Below are positions 1 through 8,455 of a stretch of DNA of 43,627 nucleotides, one piece after another. The DNA is taken from NCBI GenBank assembly GCA_036311285.1, contig JAXJQF010000156.1, positions 1-43,627 of the forward strand, written 5' to 3'. Under the pieces are notes generated by a model. The model was not told where the DNA came from. It did no database searches and saw only the letters and a program-made list of their open reading frames with translations. Within the stretch, counting starts at the first letter, position 1. Each line of letters begins with the position of its first letter. The DNA comes from JAXJQF01 sp036311285. GTDB taxonomy: Bacteria; Pseudomonadota; Gammaproteobacteria; Enterobacterales; Succinivibrionaceae. The translations under genes and the position numbers were made by a program.

Positions 1-69
1 TTAAGCGTTCAAGAAAAAATAATTAATTTTTTTTTAAAAGCTAAAAAATATTACCACTTTAAAAACGTT

Positions 70-95
70 AAAACCCTTGTACTACAAGGGTTTTT
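70..95 (+). terminator. Rho-independent terminator
   Basis: An 11-bp perfect stem (AAAACCCTTGT at 70-80, ACAAGGGTTTT at 84-94) with a 3-base loop is followed by a short T run. It most likely ends a plus-strand transcript whose gene lies before the window. Confidence 0.75.
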
Positions 96-181
96 GTTTC
101 AAAAGTGTAAAACTTGAGAATATATAAAAATCATAAAATAGTCAAAAGAATATTTAACTATTTTATCTGCCCCAAACAATC

Positions 182-209
182 AAAGCTTAAAGTTACATTA
201 TTAAGCTTT
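182..209 (-). terminator. Weak terminator-like hairpin at the end of the HAD gene
   Basis: Inverted repeat AAAGCTTAA (182-190) and TTAAGCTTT (201-209) with a 10-base loop, touching the stop codon of the minus-strand phosphatase gene. The tail on that strand is only moderately T-rich, so this may be a weak terminator or a 3'-end stabiliser. Confidence 0.35.
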
Positions 210-886
210 TACTTTAAATCTAACAAGTCAAGTATACTACTTAAATCATCAACAACAAAGTCTGCTTTACAGTTGTATAACTGCTCTTTTGTATGCACGC
301 CAGTTGTTACAGCTACATTTGGCATGTTTGCATTAATTGCCATTTGAATATCTAAAGTACTATCCCCAACCATAACACATGACTTGATAGGTAACTTTAA
401 ACTATCCGATATTTTTCTAAGCATTTGATTATTAGGTTTTGAGATTGCTGTATCAGCTGTAACTACATAATCAACATACTCTTCTAAATGTGCATATTTG
501 GCAACTCTATTCCAGCCCTTCATAGACTTACCTGTAGCAACAGCTATCTTTATACCATTTTCCTTTAATTTCTTTATAACATCTAAGGCACAAGGAAATA
601 ATTCTGTTGGTTTAGCATCCTCTAATTCTGTATAAGTCATTCTATATGTTTCTGCTACCAATGCCTGAGTATCTGCGGATTCATTAGGTATAACCTGTTG
701 AATAGCCAAATTTAAACCTAAACCAATTACATTAAAACAAGCTTGTTGACTAGGTACTTCTATATTATGCTTTTTACAAGATAATCCAATACACTCAACA
801 ATTCTCGGAATTGAATCCATCAAGGTACCATCAATATCAAACACTACACATTTTATTCCAGATAACAGTTCTTTTTTTCTTTTCAT
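209..886 (-). CDS. HAD-IA family phosphatase (phosphoglycolate phosphatase-like)
   Basis: A soluble haloacid-dehalogenase hydrolase of about 225 aa. Motif I is VVFDIDGTLMDS with the nucleophile Asp and the acid/base Asp two residues on. Motif II is VATGKS, motif III includes the Lys of ISKPNNQM, and motif IV is MVGDSTLDIQMA. The helical cap between motifs I and II is that of subfamily IA. It follows rluC on the same strand, 90 bases downstream, an arrangement also found in Vibrio and Pseudomonas. A TTG start six codons earlier (904) keeps the frame open, but the ATG at 886 puts the nucleophile motif at the usual distance from the N-terminus. Neither start has a strong ribosome site. The substrate cannot be read from the sequence; phosphoglycolate, nucleotide or pyrophosphate activity are all possible. 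Confidence 0.85.
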   Translation of the reverse strand: MKRKKELLSGIKCVVFDIDGTLMDSIPRIVECIGLSCKKHNIEVPSQQACFNVIGLGLNLAIQQVIPNESADTQALVAETYRMTYTELEDAKPTELFPCALDVIKKLKENGIKIAVATGKSMKGWNRVAKYAHLEEYVDYVVTADTAISKPNNQMLRKISDSLKLPIKSCVMVGDSTLDIQMAINANMPNVAVTTGVHTKEQLYNCKADFVVDDLSSILDLLDLK

Positions 887-976
887 TTTAAAACAAACTC
901 TCAAATAATCTTTGTTACTTTTAATTCTACATAGCGATTTACAATCTCAGTCTAAAACCTCTAATCTACAGTTGCT

Positions 977-1963
977 TTAATTATTATCTATTTTTCCTTT
1001 TATATTTTTAAGAACATTAGATAATTCTTCTGTCAAAGGAGCAATGACTGTCATTTCCTTTCCTTCAATCGGGTCGACAAAGGTTATCTTCTCGGCATGT
1101 AAAAACATACGTTCTAATCCGTATGTTTGTGAATAATATTCATCATTTTCACGAATACCATACTTGTCATCACCAAGAATTGGGTATCCTTTATATTGTA
1201 GATGTACTCTTATTTGATGCGTTCTACCAGTTCTTGGAGCGCATTCTATTAACGTTACAACATCCTCTTGATTATTTGTAGCGGTTATAACCTGTCTAAT
1301 ATTAAAGTCTGTAATTGAAGGTTTTCCATTATTCGGATCAACCTTTACAAAGCGCTCACCAGAGGATAAAACATTCTTAACTAATGGAGCATTAACCAAC
1401 TTAATCTTATTAGGAAACTTACCACAAACTAAAGCTAAATACTGCTTATGCATTGTCTTCTCTCTAAATTGTTCATGCAACTTTCTTAATGCACTTCTCT
1501 TTTTAGCAATAATTAAACAACCACTAGTTTCTCTATCTAAACGATGTGCAAGTTCTAAATACCTAGCTTCTGGACGTAGTGATCTTAAAGCTTCAATAAC
1601 ACCATAATCAACTCCACTTCCTCCATGTACAGACATACGTGCAGGTTTATTGATTACAATTACCCCTTCATTTTCAAATAAAATTGAATCAGCTAACTTC
1701 TGTACATTAGTAAGCTTAGCTGAAGGTGCAATTACTGGAGCTTGCGATACACGAACCGGAGGTATGCGAACTATATCTCCACATTGAAGCTTATACTCTG
1801 GCTTGATACGCTTTTTGTTTACACGAACCTCTCCCTTTCTAATGATTCTATAAACCATACTTTTAGGAACGCCTTTAAGTATGCCTATCAAAAAGTTATC
1901 TATTCTGCCACCAGCAACATCTTCATTTATTTCTCTAGTTGTAACACTTTTAAATTTTTCCAT
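977..1963 (-). CDS. rluC: 23S rRNA pseudouridine synthase RluC
   Basis: RluC makes pseudouridines in 23S rRNA (positions 955, 2504 and 2580 in E. coli). The 328-aa product has an N-terminal S4 RNA-binding domain (about residues 20-70) and a catalytic RluA-type domain with HRLDRETSG; the catalytic Asp is D143, against D144 in E. coli. The RIGRT-type RNA-contact segment near residue 245 is APRTGRTHQIRVHL. The ATG at 1963 follows AAGGT at a good distance. The gene is divergent from rne, as in E. coli and most gammaproteobacteria, which separates it from RluA and RluD paralogues. Downstream is the HAD phosphatase, probably in the same transcript. Confidence 0.93.
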   Translation of the reverse strand: MEKFKSVTTREINEDVAGGRIDNFLIGILKGVPKSMVYRIIRKGEVRVNKKRIKPEYKLQCGDIVRIPPVRVSQAPVIAPSAKLTNVQKLADSILFENEGVIVINKPARMSVHGGSGVDYGVIEALRSLRPEARYLELAHRLDRETSGCLIIAKKRSALRKLHEQFREKTMHKQYLALVCGKFPNKIKLVNAPLVKNVLSSGERFVKVDPNNGKPSITDFNIRQVITATNNQEDVVTLIECAPRTGRTHQIRVHLQYKGYPILGDDKYGIRENDEYYSQTYGLERMFLHAEKITFVDPIEGKEMTVIAPLTEELSNVLKNIKGKIDNN

Positions 1964-2492
1964 TTATTTACCTTTAAAATGAAGGATTTTTCTCGATAAT
2001 AGAATAATACAAATTATACATAGACAAAAGCAAAAAAATATAAAAAAAATTAATATATTACTTTTATAAACAAAGATAAAAAATTTAGCTTCTAATTGTA
2101 AATTTCGAACTAAAAAACACCTTAACATTCTCTAAAATCGAAACGTTTTCTTAGTATTAGACAAAAAACATACAAAAAGTTAGAAATCCCCCTAATTTTA
2201 ACACTTTAAAACAGTTTATGTGTTGCTCTAACTTGCAAAAAATAAGATAATATGCAAGCCTGCATTTTTGTATTTTTAGTCAACCCAAAATGACAGTTTT
2301 AAAAAAAATTATGGCACATAAAATCTGTACAGATATAAGCTTTTAACCACGCTTTTATCTCTTAGTCTTTAAAGAAAAGGTAAGACTTGCTCTTTTGATG
2401 AAATCGGAATAATTCAAAATCAAGCACTTATTAAAGATTTTCAAGAAGATACTGTACTCAACAATAACAAAAACAAAAAGAGTCTATTTTTA
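1964..2492. promoter_or_regulatory. rluC/rne divergent intergenic region with a long rne leader
   Basis: 529 bases without a credible gene, very AT-rich. The rne side holds a promoter candidate (2223-2251) that would give a leader of about 235 nt. Within it is a possible stem AGTCTT (2364-2369) / AAGACT (2382-2387). CTTGCA (2232-2237) and TGCAAG (2253-2258) form a spaced palindrome overlapping the promoter. In enterobacteria RNase E feeds back on its own long 5' UTR, so a structured leader is expected here. I cannot show that these stems correspond to the E. coli ones. Confidence 0.5.
2223..2251 (+). promoter_or_regulatory. Candidate sigma-70 promoter of rne
   Basis: TTGCTC (2223-2228), a 17-base spacer, then GATAAT (2246-2251): four of six and five of six matches to consensus. 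Start of transcription would be near 2258. Confidence 0.5.
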
Positions 2493-5237
2493 ATGAAAAG
2501 AATGTTAATTAACGCAACTCAAAAAGAAGAGATGCGTATAGCCTTAGTAGACGGACAAAAGATCTATGATTTAGACATTGAATCTGCCGGATACGAACAA
2601 AAGAAAGCAAATATTTACAAAGGTGTTGTTACTAGACTTGAACGTAGTTTAGAAGTAGCTTTTGTAAATTATGGACACGACAAGAGTGGTTTTTTACCGT
2701 TAAGAGAAGTTGCTCCAGAATACTTAACAGTTAATCCAGAAACAAAGCAAAAAGAGCTAGTCGAAGGAACAGAAATCATTGTTCAAGTAGAGAAGGAAGA
2801 AAGAGGTAAAAAAGGTGCTGCATTAACAACCTATATCTCATTAGCAGGTTCATATATAGTTTTAATGCCTAACCATCCAAAATCTGTTGGTGTTTCCAGA
2901 AGAATCGACAGTGAAAACAGAAAAGACCTTAAGCAAATAATCAACAGCCTAGACGTTCCTGACGGAATGGGTGTTATTATTAGAACTGCAGGGCTTGGCA
3001 AGACTGTTGAAGAATTAAATTGGGATCTTGAATTTCTAGTTAAAGTTTGGCGCATGATTGAATCTGCTGCCAACTCAAGACCTGCTCCTTTATTGATTCA
3101 CCAAGAAAGAAACATGGTATTTAGAGCTTTAAGAGACTATATCACTCATGACATTAGTGAAATCATGATCGATAACGAAGAAGTTTACACTCAAGTAGTT
3201 AAACATTTATCTATCATTAGACCTGATTTCATAAACAAAGTACACTACTACAATGAAGAGGTTCCTTTATTCAACCACTTCCAAATCGAATCACAAATTG
3301 AATCAGCTTACCAAAGAGAAGTTCCACTTCCTTCTGGTGGTTCTATTGTAATCGACCCTACTGAAGCTCTTACATCAATCGACGTTAACTCTGCTAAAGC
3401 TACCAAAGGTGGTGACATAGAAGAAACAGCTCTTCAAACTAACCTTGAAGCAGCTGAAGAAATTGCACGTCAATTAAGATTAAGAGATATTGGTGGTTTA
3501 GTAGTTATCGACTTTATCGATATGAGACCTATAAAGAACCAACGTGAAGTAGTTAATAGAATTAGACAAGCTGTTCAAATAGATAGAGCAAAGATCGATT
3601 TAGAAAGAATCTCTAAATTCGGTTTATTAGAATTATCTAGACAAAGAATCAGACCATCGTTAGGTGAAAGTTCATCTCATCTTTGCCCATTATGCTGTGG
3701 TCAAGGCACTATCAGAGATAATGCTTCTTTAGCCCTTTCTATCTTACGTCTAATCGAAGAAGAAGCAATCAAGGAAGGCACTTCTAAGGTTTGTGCAAGA
3801 GTTCCTCTTGCAATAAGCGCATACCTTGCTAATGAAAAGAGAGATAACATTGAAGCAATCGAGAAGCGTCACCAATGTAGAGTTTACATAATTCCAGATG
3901 AAACATTAGAAGGTCCTCACTACCATGTTTCAAGAATCAAGGATTATGAAAACCAAAACATTAACAGCTTTAGCTTAATGCAAAAGAAGGATCATTCAGC
4001 AGGAATACAGCAAAACAACTTCCCTGCTTCTGCTCATGATCGAAGCGTTGCAGCAACAAACGCTCAACACTCTATCGAGGCACCAAAGCAACAACCAGCT
4101 ATAAACATCACTGATGTTGTACAAGAAACAGCTCCAGTTGTTAAGAAACGTGGTCCAAGTGTAATTAAGAGATTATTCCAAGCTATCGGTTCAATCTTCT
4201 CATCTTCTGATGAAGAAAAGAACAAAGATAAGAAGAAATCATCTAGAAATTACAAGAATAAGAGAAATAGAAAGCCTATCGACAAGAAGTCTCGTAGCAC
4301 TAAGAAACCTATTGAAAATTCAAAAGTTCCTGCTAACAACACTAACAAAAAATTAAGTAGCAAGTTAGCAAAACAAAAGAAGGCTCTTGAAAATAGACCT
4401 GTAATCGAAGAAACAATTGAAATCAAGCAAAAGAAAAAGCGCGTTTCAAAGGTTACAGACGTTAATACAAAGGTTACTTCTATTGAAGAACAAAACGTTG
4501 AACTTGAACAGAATGTTAAAGCTACAAGCTCTAAGAAAACTAGAAAACCTAAGAATCATAGAGAAAAGGTTGTATCTGAAAACTTTGAACAAGACACTAA
4601 TAATGTTGAAGATTCAATGTTAGTTGAAAACAATCTTAGTGTAGATGAACAACATGATAAAGTTGTTGAAAAGGAAGCTTACGTAAGTAAGAAAGAACGT
4701 TTCAACAAACGAAATCAAGAACGCAAGCACAACGAAAAAGCTTCAATATCAGAAGAAATAAAGAATGTTGTATCTGAAACTATTGTAGAAACAACAGAAG
4801 ATGAAGTAGTAAACGTTATTAAGGAATACCAACAACCAGCTAAGATTGGTTGCATTTCTAACGTTACTTTTGTGAAAGCAGAAATGACTGAACCTGAAAG
4901 CTGTACTTTAGAAACTACTGAAATTACTGTTGGTGAATTAACAGCAACAGAAGTAAGTATTAGTAACAAACATGCTGGTTTTAGTGCTATCATAAACATC
5001 CATCATAGTGAAATGACAGAACCTACTTCTCTAGAATTAGAAGCAGTAGAAAAGTCTGAAAGCATTGCACAAGATGAATTGTTTATGAGCGAAATAAGAG
5101 CTGCTGGTTTTGCTACAATTAAGAACTTATATTCAGCACCTATGACAGAAGCTAAGGAAGCTGACATTAAGTTCGATAAAGAAAGTATCGTTGCTGAGGT
5201 AGAAGTAGTTACTGAAACTGAAAACAAAGAAGAATAA
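2493..5237 (+). CDS. rne: Ribonuclease E (Rne/Rng family)
   Basis: RNase E is the essential endoribonuclease that starts mRNA decay, processes rRNA and tRNA precursors, and scaffolds the degradosome at the inner membrane. This 914-aa protein has the N-terminal S1 domain (about 35-125), the 5'-sensor and the DNase I-like catalytic domain. The magnesium ligands are D297 (TSIDVNSAKA) and D340 (VVIDFIDM), equivalent to E. coli D303 and D346. The zinc-link is C398-P-L-C401. A short amphipathic helix at about 555-575 (RGPSVIKRLFQAIGSIF) matches the place and character of the E. coli membrane-targeting segment A. The C-terminal half is Lys/Glu-rich and disordered, and ends in three degenerate copies of a 43-residue unit around MTEP/MTEA at residues 798, 841 and 884. 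AGAG upstream of the ATG is a fair ribosome site. Confidence 0.96.
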   Translation: MKRMLINATQKEEMRIALVDGQKIYDLDIESAGYEQKKANIYKGVVTRLERSLEVAFVNYGHDKSGFLPLREVAPEYLTVNPETKQKELVEGTEIIVQVEKEERGKKGAALTTYISLAGSYIVLMPNHPKSVGVSRRIDSENRKDLKQIINSLDVPDGMGVIIRTAGLGKTVEELNWDLEFLVKVWRMIESAANSRPAPLLIHQERNMVFRALRDYITHDISEIMIDNEEVYTQVVKHLSIIRPDFINKVHYYNEEVPLFNHFQIESQIESAYQREVPLPSGGSIVIDPTEALTSIDVNSAKATKGGDIEETALQTNLEAAEEIARQLRLRDIGGLVVIDFIDMRPIKNQREVVNRIRQAVQIDRAKIDLERISKFGLLELSRQRIRPSLGESSSHLCPLCCGQGTIRDNASLALSILRLIEEEAIKEGTSKVCARVPLAISAYLANEKRDNIEAIEKRHQCRVYIIPDETLEGPHYHVSRIKDYENQNINSFSLMQKKDHSAGIQQNNFPASAHDRSVAATNAQHSIEAPKQQPAINITDVVQETAPVVKKRGPSVIKRLFQAIGSIFSSSDEEKNKDKKKSSRNYKNKRNRKPIDKKSRSTKKPIENSKVPANNTNKKLSSKLAKQKKALENRPVIEETIEIKQKKKRVSKVTDVNTKVTSIEEQNVELEQNVKATSSKKTRKPKNHREKVVSENFEQDTNNVEDSMLVENNLSVDEQHDKVVEKEAYVSKKERFNKRNQERKHNEKASISEEIKNVVSETIVETTEDEVVNVIKEYQQPAKIGCISNVTFVKAEMTEPESCTLETTEITVGELTATEVSISNKHAGFSAIINIHHSEMTEPTSLELEAVEKSESIAQDELFMSEIRAAGFATIKNLYSAPMTEAKEADIKFDKESIVAEVEVVTETENKEE

Positions 5238-5276
5238 GTAACACTTCTCTAAACTAGCATCTTAGATTAAAAACAT

Positions 5277-5307
5277 GAACAGGTCTCAATGAGACCTGTT
5301 CTTTTTT
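5277..5307 (+). terminator. rne terminator, probably bidirectional
   Basis: Perfect 11-bp stem GAACAGGTCTC (5277-5287) / GAGACCTGTTC (5291-5301), loop AAT, then six T. Read on the minus strand it is followed by a looser T-rich tail and could also end the signalling operon. Confidence 0.9.
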
Positions 5308-5366
5308 GGCAAGATTTTTTACCGATAATATTCTATTTCAATTCAAAATAAATCAAATGATTATGT

Positions 5367-5801
5367 TTAACGAGCTATCGCACGTCTCACATATAAAGTT
5401 ATCTTAGAAGAACAAATGAGTTCGTCATCCATAGTTTTTACATCAATTTGCCATACCTGAATGCTTTTTCCTATATTAATAGGATAAGTTCTTCCTTTGA
5501 TTTTTGATGGAGATTTAACTGCTTTTATATGATTAGCGGAGATTTCAAGACCTAAACAAGATGCATCTTCCCCACAAACAAAATTCCCAGCAACAGAACC
5601 TAATGTTTCAGCAAGAACTACAGAAGCTCCGCCATGTAGATACCCAAATGGTTGAATTGTTCGGTTATCAACAGGCATAATAGCTTCAATATAATCATCC
5701 CCAAAATCTGTAAATTCAATAGCTAAATGCTCAAGCATATTTCCTTTAGAAAGACTATTTAACTTTTCTAAAGATATTTCCTTTGACCAAATCCTTGTCA
5801 T
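5367..5801 (-). CDS. menI: Hotdog-fold acyl-CoA thioesterase, MenI/YdiI type
   Basis: A 144-aa hotdog thioesterase of the PaaI/EntH/YdiI group. The diagnostic stretch QPFGYLHGGASVVLAETLGS is almost identical to E. coli YdiI (MenI), which hydrolyses 1,4-dihydroxy-2-naphthoyl-CoA in menaquinone synthesis. The catalytic Glu is E65 and the helix-capping HGG is at 56-58. Length matches YdiI (136 aa). The family also includes EntH, which proofreads enterobactin synthesis; no enterobactin or men genes are nearby, so the physiological substrate is inferred. It lies 38 bases downstream of the hybrid kinase gene and may be the last gene of that transcript. The ribosome site is weak. Confidence 0.85.
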   Translation of the reverse strand: MTRIWSKEISLEKLNSLSKGNMLEHLAIEFTDFGDDYIEAIMPVDNRTIQPFGYLHGGASVVLAETLGSVAGNFVCGEDASCLGLEISANHIKAVKSPSKIKGRTYPINIGKSIQVWQIDVKTMDDELICSSKITLYVRRAIAR

Positions 5802-5839
5802 AATATTTTCATTTATTTCTTTGTATTTTCTTTCTTAGT

Positions 5840-8452
5840 TTATGATTTTGATTTATCTGATTGTAGATTTAAATTTAGGCTACTTATAATCTCATCTCCA
5901 TGTAACAACATCTCTTCTGATGCCTCTACAGTTTTATCGAGAGCGATACGTTCATCAAGTCTCATTGCTCCACTTTGACTACTTGTATTAATTTCTATAT
6001 CACCTACTAATCTTTTTTCTTTTATAGCCTTATTTCCTTTGATTACATCTTGAATAATTTCATGTCCATCCTTTAGAGCTGATTCATGATATTCATGTAA
6101 ATCAATTCTATTACTAATAGAAGTCTTTAAAGCATTATCATCTTCAGTTTCCTTTAATGTTACTGAATCTTTTAAATCATCAATACTATTAGAAGCTTTC
6201 TCCGAATTATTTGACTGTTTCGAACTTACCACTGTGTTATCTGTAGAACCAACTTTACCTCCGTCCGATTCTCTAATCGGAATAGATAAGCGAGCAGATT
6301 TTTCAACAATAATATGTTCAAATTCACTTAATAAATTTTTCAAAATTGTAGAAGTAACTGGTTTAGACGCAATACTTATCATCCCAGCCTTTCTACATTC
6401 TATACGTTCCTCGTCTGAGCTATTAGCAGTAAGAGCGACTATTGGGATATCTGCAATTTCTGAGATTATATATCTTGTTGCTTCAATACCATCCATAATA
6501 GGCATTCTTAAATCCATAAAGCATAAATTCGGAAGTTTCTTCTTACAAGCTTCAATAGCTTCTTGACCATTACTTGCTAGTTCAACAGTATGACCTAGTT
6601 TTTCAAGCATGGTCTTGATTACAAATTGGTTAATTTGTGAATCGTCAGCAAGCAAGATGTCATATTGAAGATTCTTATTCTTTTCAATCTTTCTTATTGA
6701 CTCTGCGCCTATTAAACCTGATGGGATCTTTAGCGGTAAATCAAACCAAAATGTAGAACCAACACCGAGCTTACTCTTTACACCTATTTTACCACCCATG
6801 TGTTCTACTAAACGCTTGCATATAGCAAGCCCTAACCCTGTTCCACCATATTTTCTAGAAATTGAACTATCTAATTGTACAAATGGTTTGAATAGATTTG
6901 CCATACTTTCGCTAGGCATACCTGTACCTGTATCGACAACTGTAAAACGTAATTTATTACGATTTCTTTCAACTGTTAATACAACTCCCCCCTCTGAGGT
7001 AAACTTAATAGCATTCTTTATTAAATTAAATAGTATTTGAGATAAACGATGCTGATCCCCTACTATAAACTTAGGTACATCGTTTGCTAACTTTAATTGT
7101 AATGATATATTCTTTGACTTAGCTTTATCAGTCATCTGAATAACAGAAGACTCTAAAAGAAAATGAAGATTGAAGCTGATACTTTCAAGCACCATCGACT
7201 TAGTTTCAATCTTAGACAAATCTAAAACGTCATGTAATATTGTTTGTAACAATGAAGCACTATGAGATACGTGCTTAATGTATGAACGCTGAGTTTCATC
7301 TATATCTGTTTGTTCTAATAAATCTAGCATACCTAAAATGGCTTGTAATGGCGTTTTTATTTCATGCGACATTACTGCTAGGTATTCAGTTTTAGATCTA
7401 TTAGCTAACTCTGCTATATCTCTAGCTTTTTGTAGTTCCTCATATTGTTTGTATTGATTAGTTACATCGACAGCAATTCCCATATAACCTTTAAAATCAT
7501 TATTCTTAAAGATAGGCTCACAATTTATTCTAATCCAATACTTCTTATCATTTAATAAAATTCTAAACTCAAAGTTTAAAATTGGTAATCGCTTTGCTGC
7601 TAATTTTTTTATCTCATTTATCTTATCCTCATATAAACGAATATAATCAGGATCTAAAATATCAAAAAACGATTTACCAACAACATTTGCATAACTTGGG
7701 CCGTCATCATTATTTACATGCAAACGTTCATTAGAGAAACAACGGTCAATCGGAATATCAATAAACTTATAACGTTTATCTGTCTGAAAATACACTTCAA
7801 AAGATAAATCTCTAAACTTTCTTTGAACATTTTGATACTCAATTAGTTCTGAAGTTCTATATTTTACAGATTCCTCCAATTGATACTTATATTCAATTGT
7901 TCTAATAGATTCCGCTAAGAATTGTTGGATATTTTTTACTTCTCTACGAGTACTCATATCCAAAATTAAAGGAGTATGGTGTACGCAAACAAATAGCAGA
8001 TCTTGAGATTGCATAAGAAGAGGGACTAAAATTACACTTCTTACAATGCTATTAAAACCTATATCCTTACTTTGAAAACCTTCAGCAACAGAAGGATCGT
8101 TTAAGACAATAATTTCTCCACGAAAAGCTGCTTTTATAGCACCAACGTTACGCCACTTATGTTCTCTTAGTTTTTCATGAGTAACTTTAAAAACCTCTAA
8201 GTCCTCATCCTCATCACGAGATTTAGTTAAAATACAAACATACTCAAAATTTACTAGCTTACTTAATGCATTTAATAAAACATTATATTGAGCCTCACGA
8301 CCTCTTGCTAATGACAGCTCCTTATACAAATTAAAAATCTGCTGTCTATTATTATATATCCAGTTTTCACGGTCTTTGGCAAGTTCAACAATAAGCTTAG
8401 TTTTTTTAAGCTCTCGTTTTAATTCCTCTAATTCTTTATCCCTACTACTCAT
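5840..8452 (-). CDS. Cytoplasmic GAF-PAS hybrid sensor histidine kinase (VpsS-like)
   Basis: An 870-aa hybrid kinase with no membrane segment. An N-terminal coiled coil (about 1-50) leads into a GAF-like domain (55-190) and a PAS domain (215-335). The HisKA dimerisation helix has the phosphoacceptor H363 (VMSHEIKTPLQ). The ATPase domain shows the N box (N480), G1 box DTGTG (507-511) and G2 box GGTGLGL (536-542). A receiver domain (about 597-715) carries D647 in CFMDLRMPIMDG. Residues beyond 720 are Ser/Glu/Lys-rich and look disordered; there is no HPt domain in the protein. The phosphoryl group therefore needs an external HPt protein, which is encoded two genes upstream. The ATG lies 3 bases after the FIST gene stop, with TAGGAAAG inside that gene as ribosome site, so the two are translated together. 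VpsS is my best functional analogue; sequence alone does not prove orthology. Confidence 0.9.
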   Translation of the reverse strand: MSSRDKELEELKRELKKTKLIVELAKDRENWIYNNRQQIFNLYKELSLARGREAQYNVLLNALSKLVNFEYVCILTKSRDEDEDLEVFKVTHEKLREHKWRNVGAIKAAFRGEIIVLNDPSVAEGFQSKDIGFNSIVRSVILVPLLMQSQDLLFVCVHHTPLILDMSTRREVKNIQQFLAESIRTIEYKYQLEESVKYRTSELIEYQNVQRKFRDLSFEVYFQTDKRYKFIDIPIDRCFSNERLHVNNDDGPSYANVVGKSFFDILDPDYIRLYEDKINEIKKLAAKRLPILNFEFRILLNDKKYWIRINCEPIFKNNDFKGYMGIAVDVTNQYKQYEELQKARDIAELANRSKTEYLAVMSHEIKTPLQAILGMLDLLEQTDIDETQRSYIKHVSHSASLLQTILHDVLDLSKIETKSMVLESISFNLHFLLESSVIQMTDKAKSKNISLQLKLANDVPKFIVGDQHRLSQILFNLIKNAIKFTSEGGVVLTVERNRNKLRFTVVDTGTGMPSESMANLFKPFVQLDSSISRKYGGTGLGLAICKRLVEHMGGKIGVKSKLGVGSTFWFDLPLKIPSGLIGAESIRKIEKNKNLQYDILLADDSQINQFVIKTMLEKLGHTVELASNGQEAIEACKKKLPNLCFMDLRMPIMDGIEATRYIISEIADIPIVALTANSSDEERIECRKAGMISIASKPVTSTILKNLLSEFEHIIVEKSARLSIPIRESDGGKVGSTDNTVVSSKQSNNSEKASNSIDDLKDSVTLKETEDDNALKTSISNRIDLHEYHESALKDGHEIIQDVIKGNKAIKEKRLVGDIEINTSSQSGAMRLDERIALDKTVEASEEMLLHGDEIISSLNLNLQSDKSKS

Positions 8453-8455
8453 ACT

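Noticed and set aside
4417..4623. Out-of-frame ORF within the rne C-terminal region
   Set aside because: Shadow of the Lys/Glu-rich coding sequence; the main frame is conserved RNase E.
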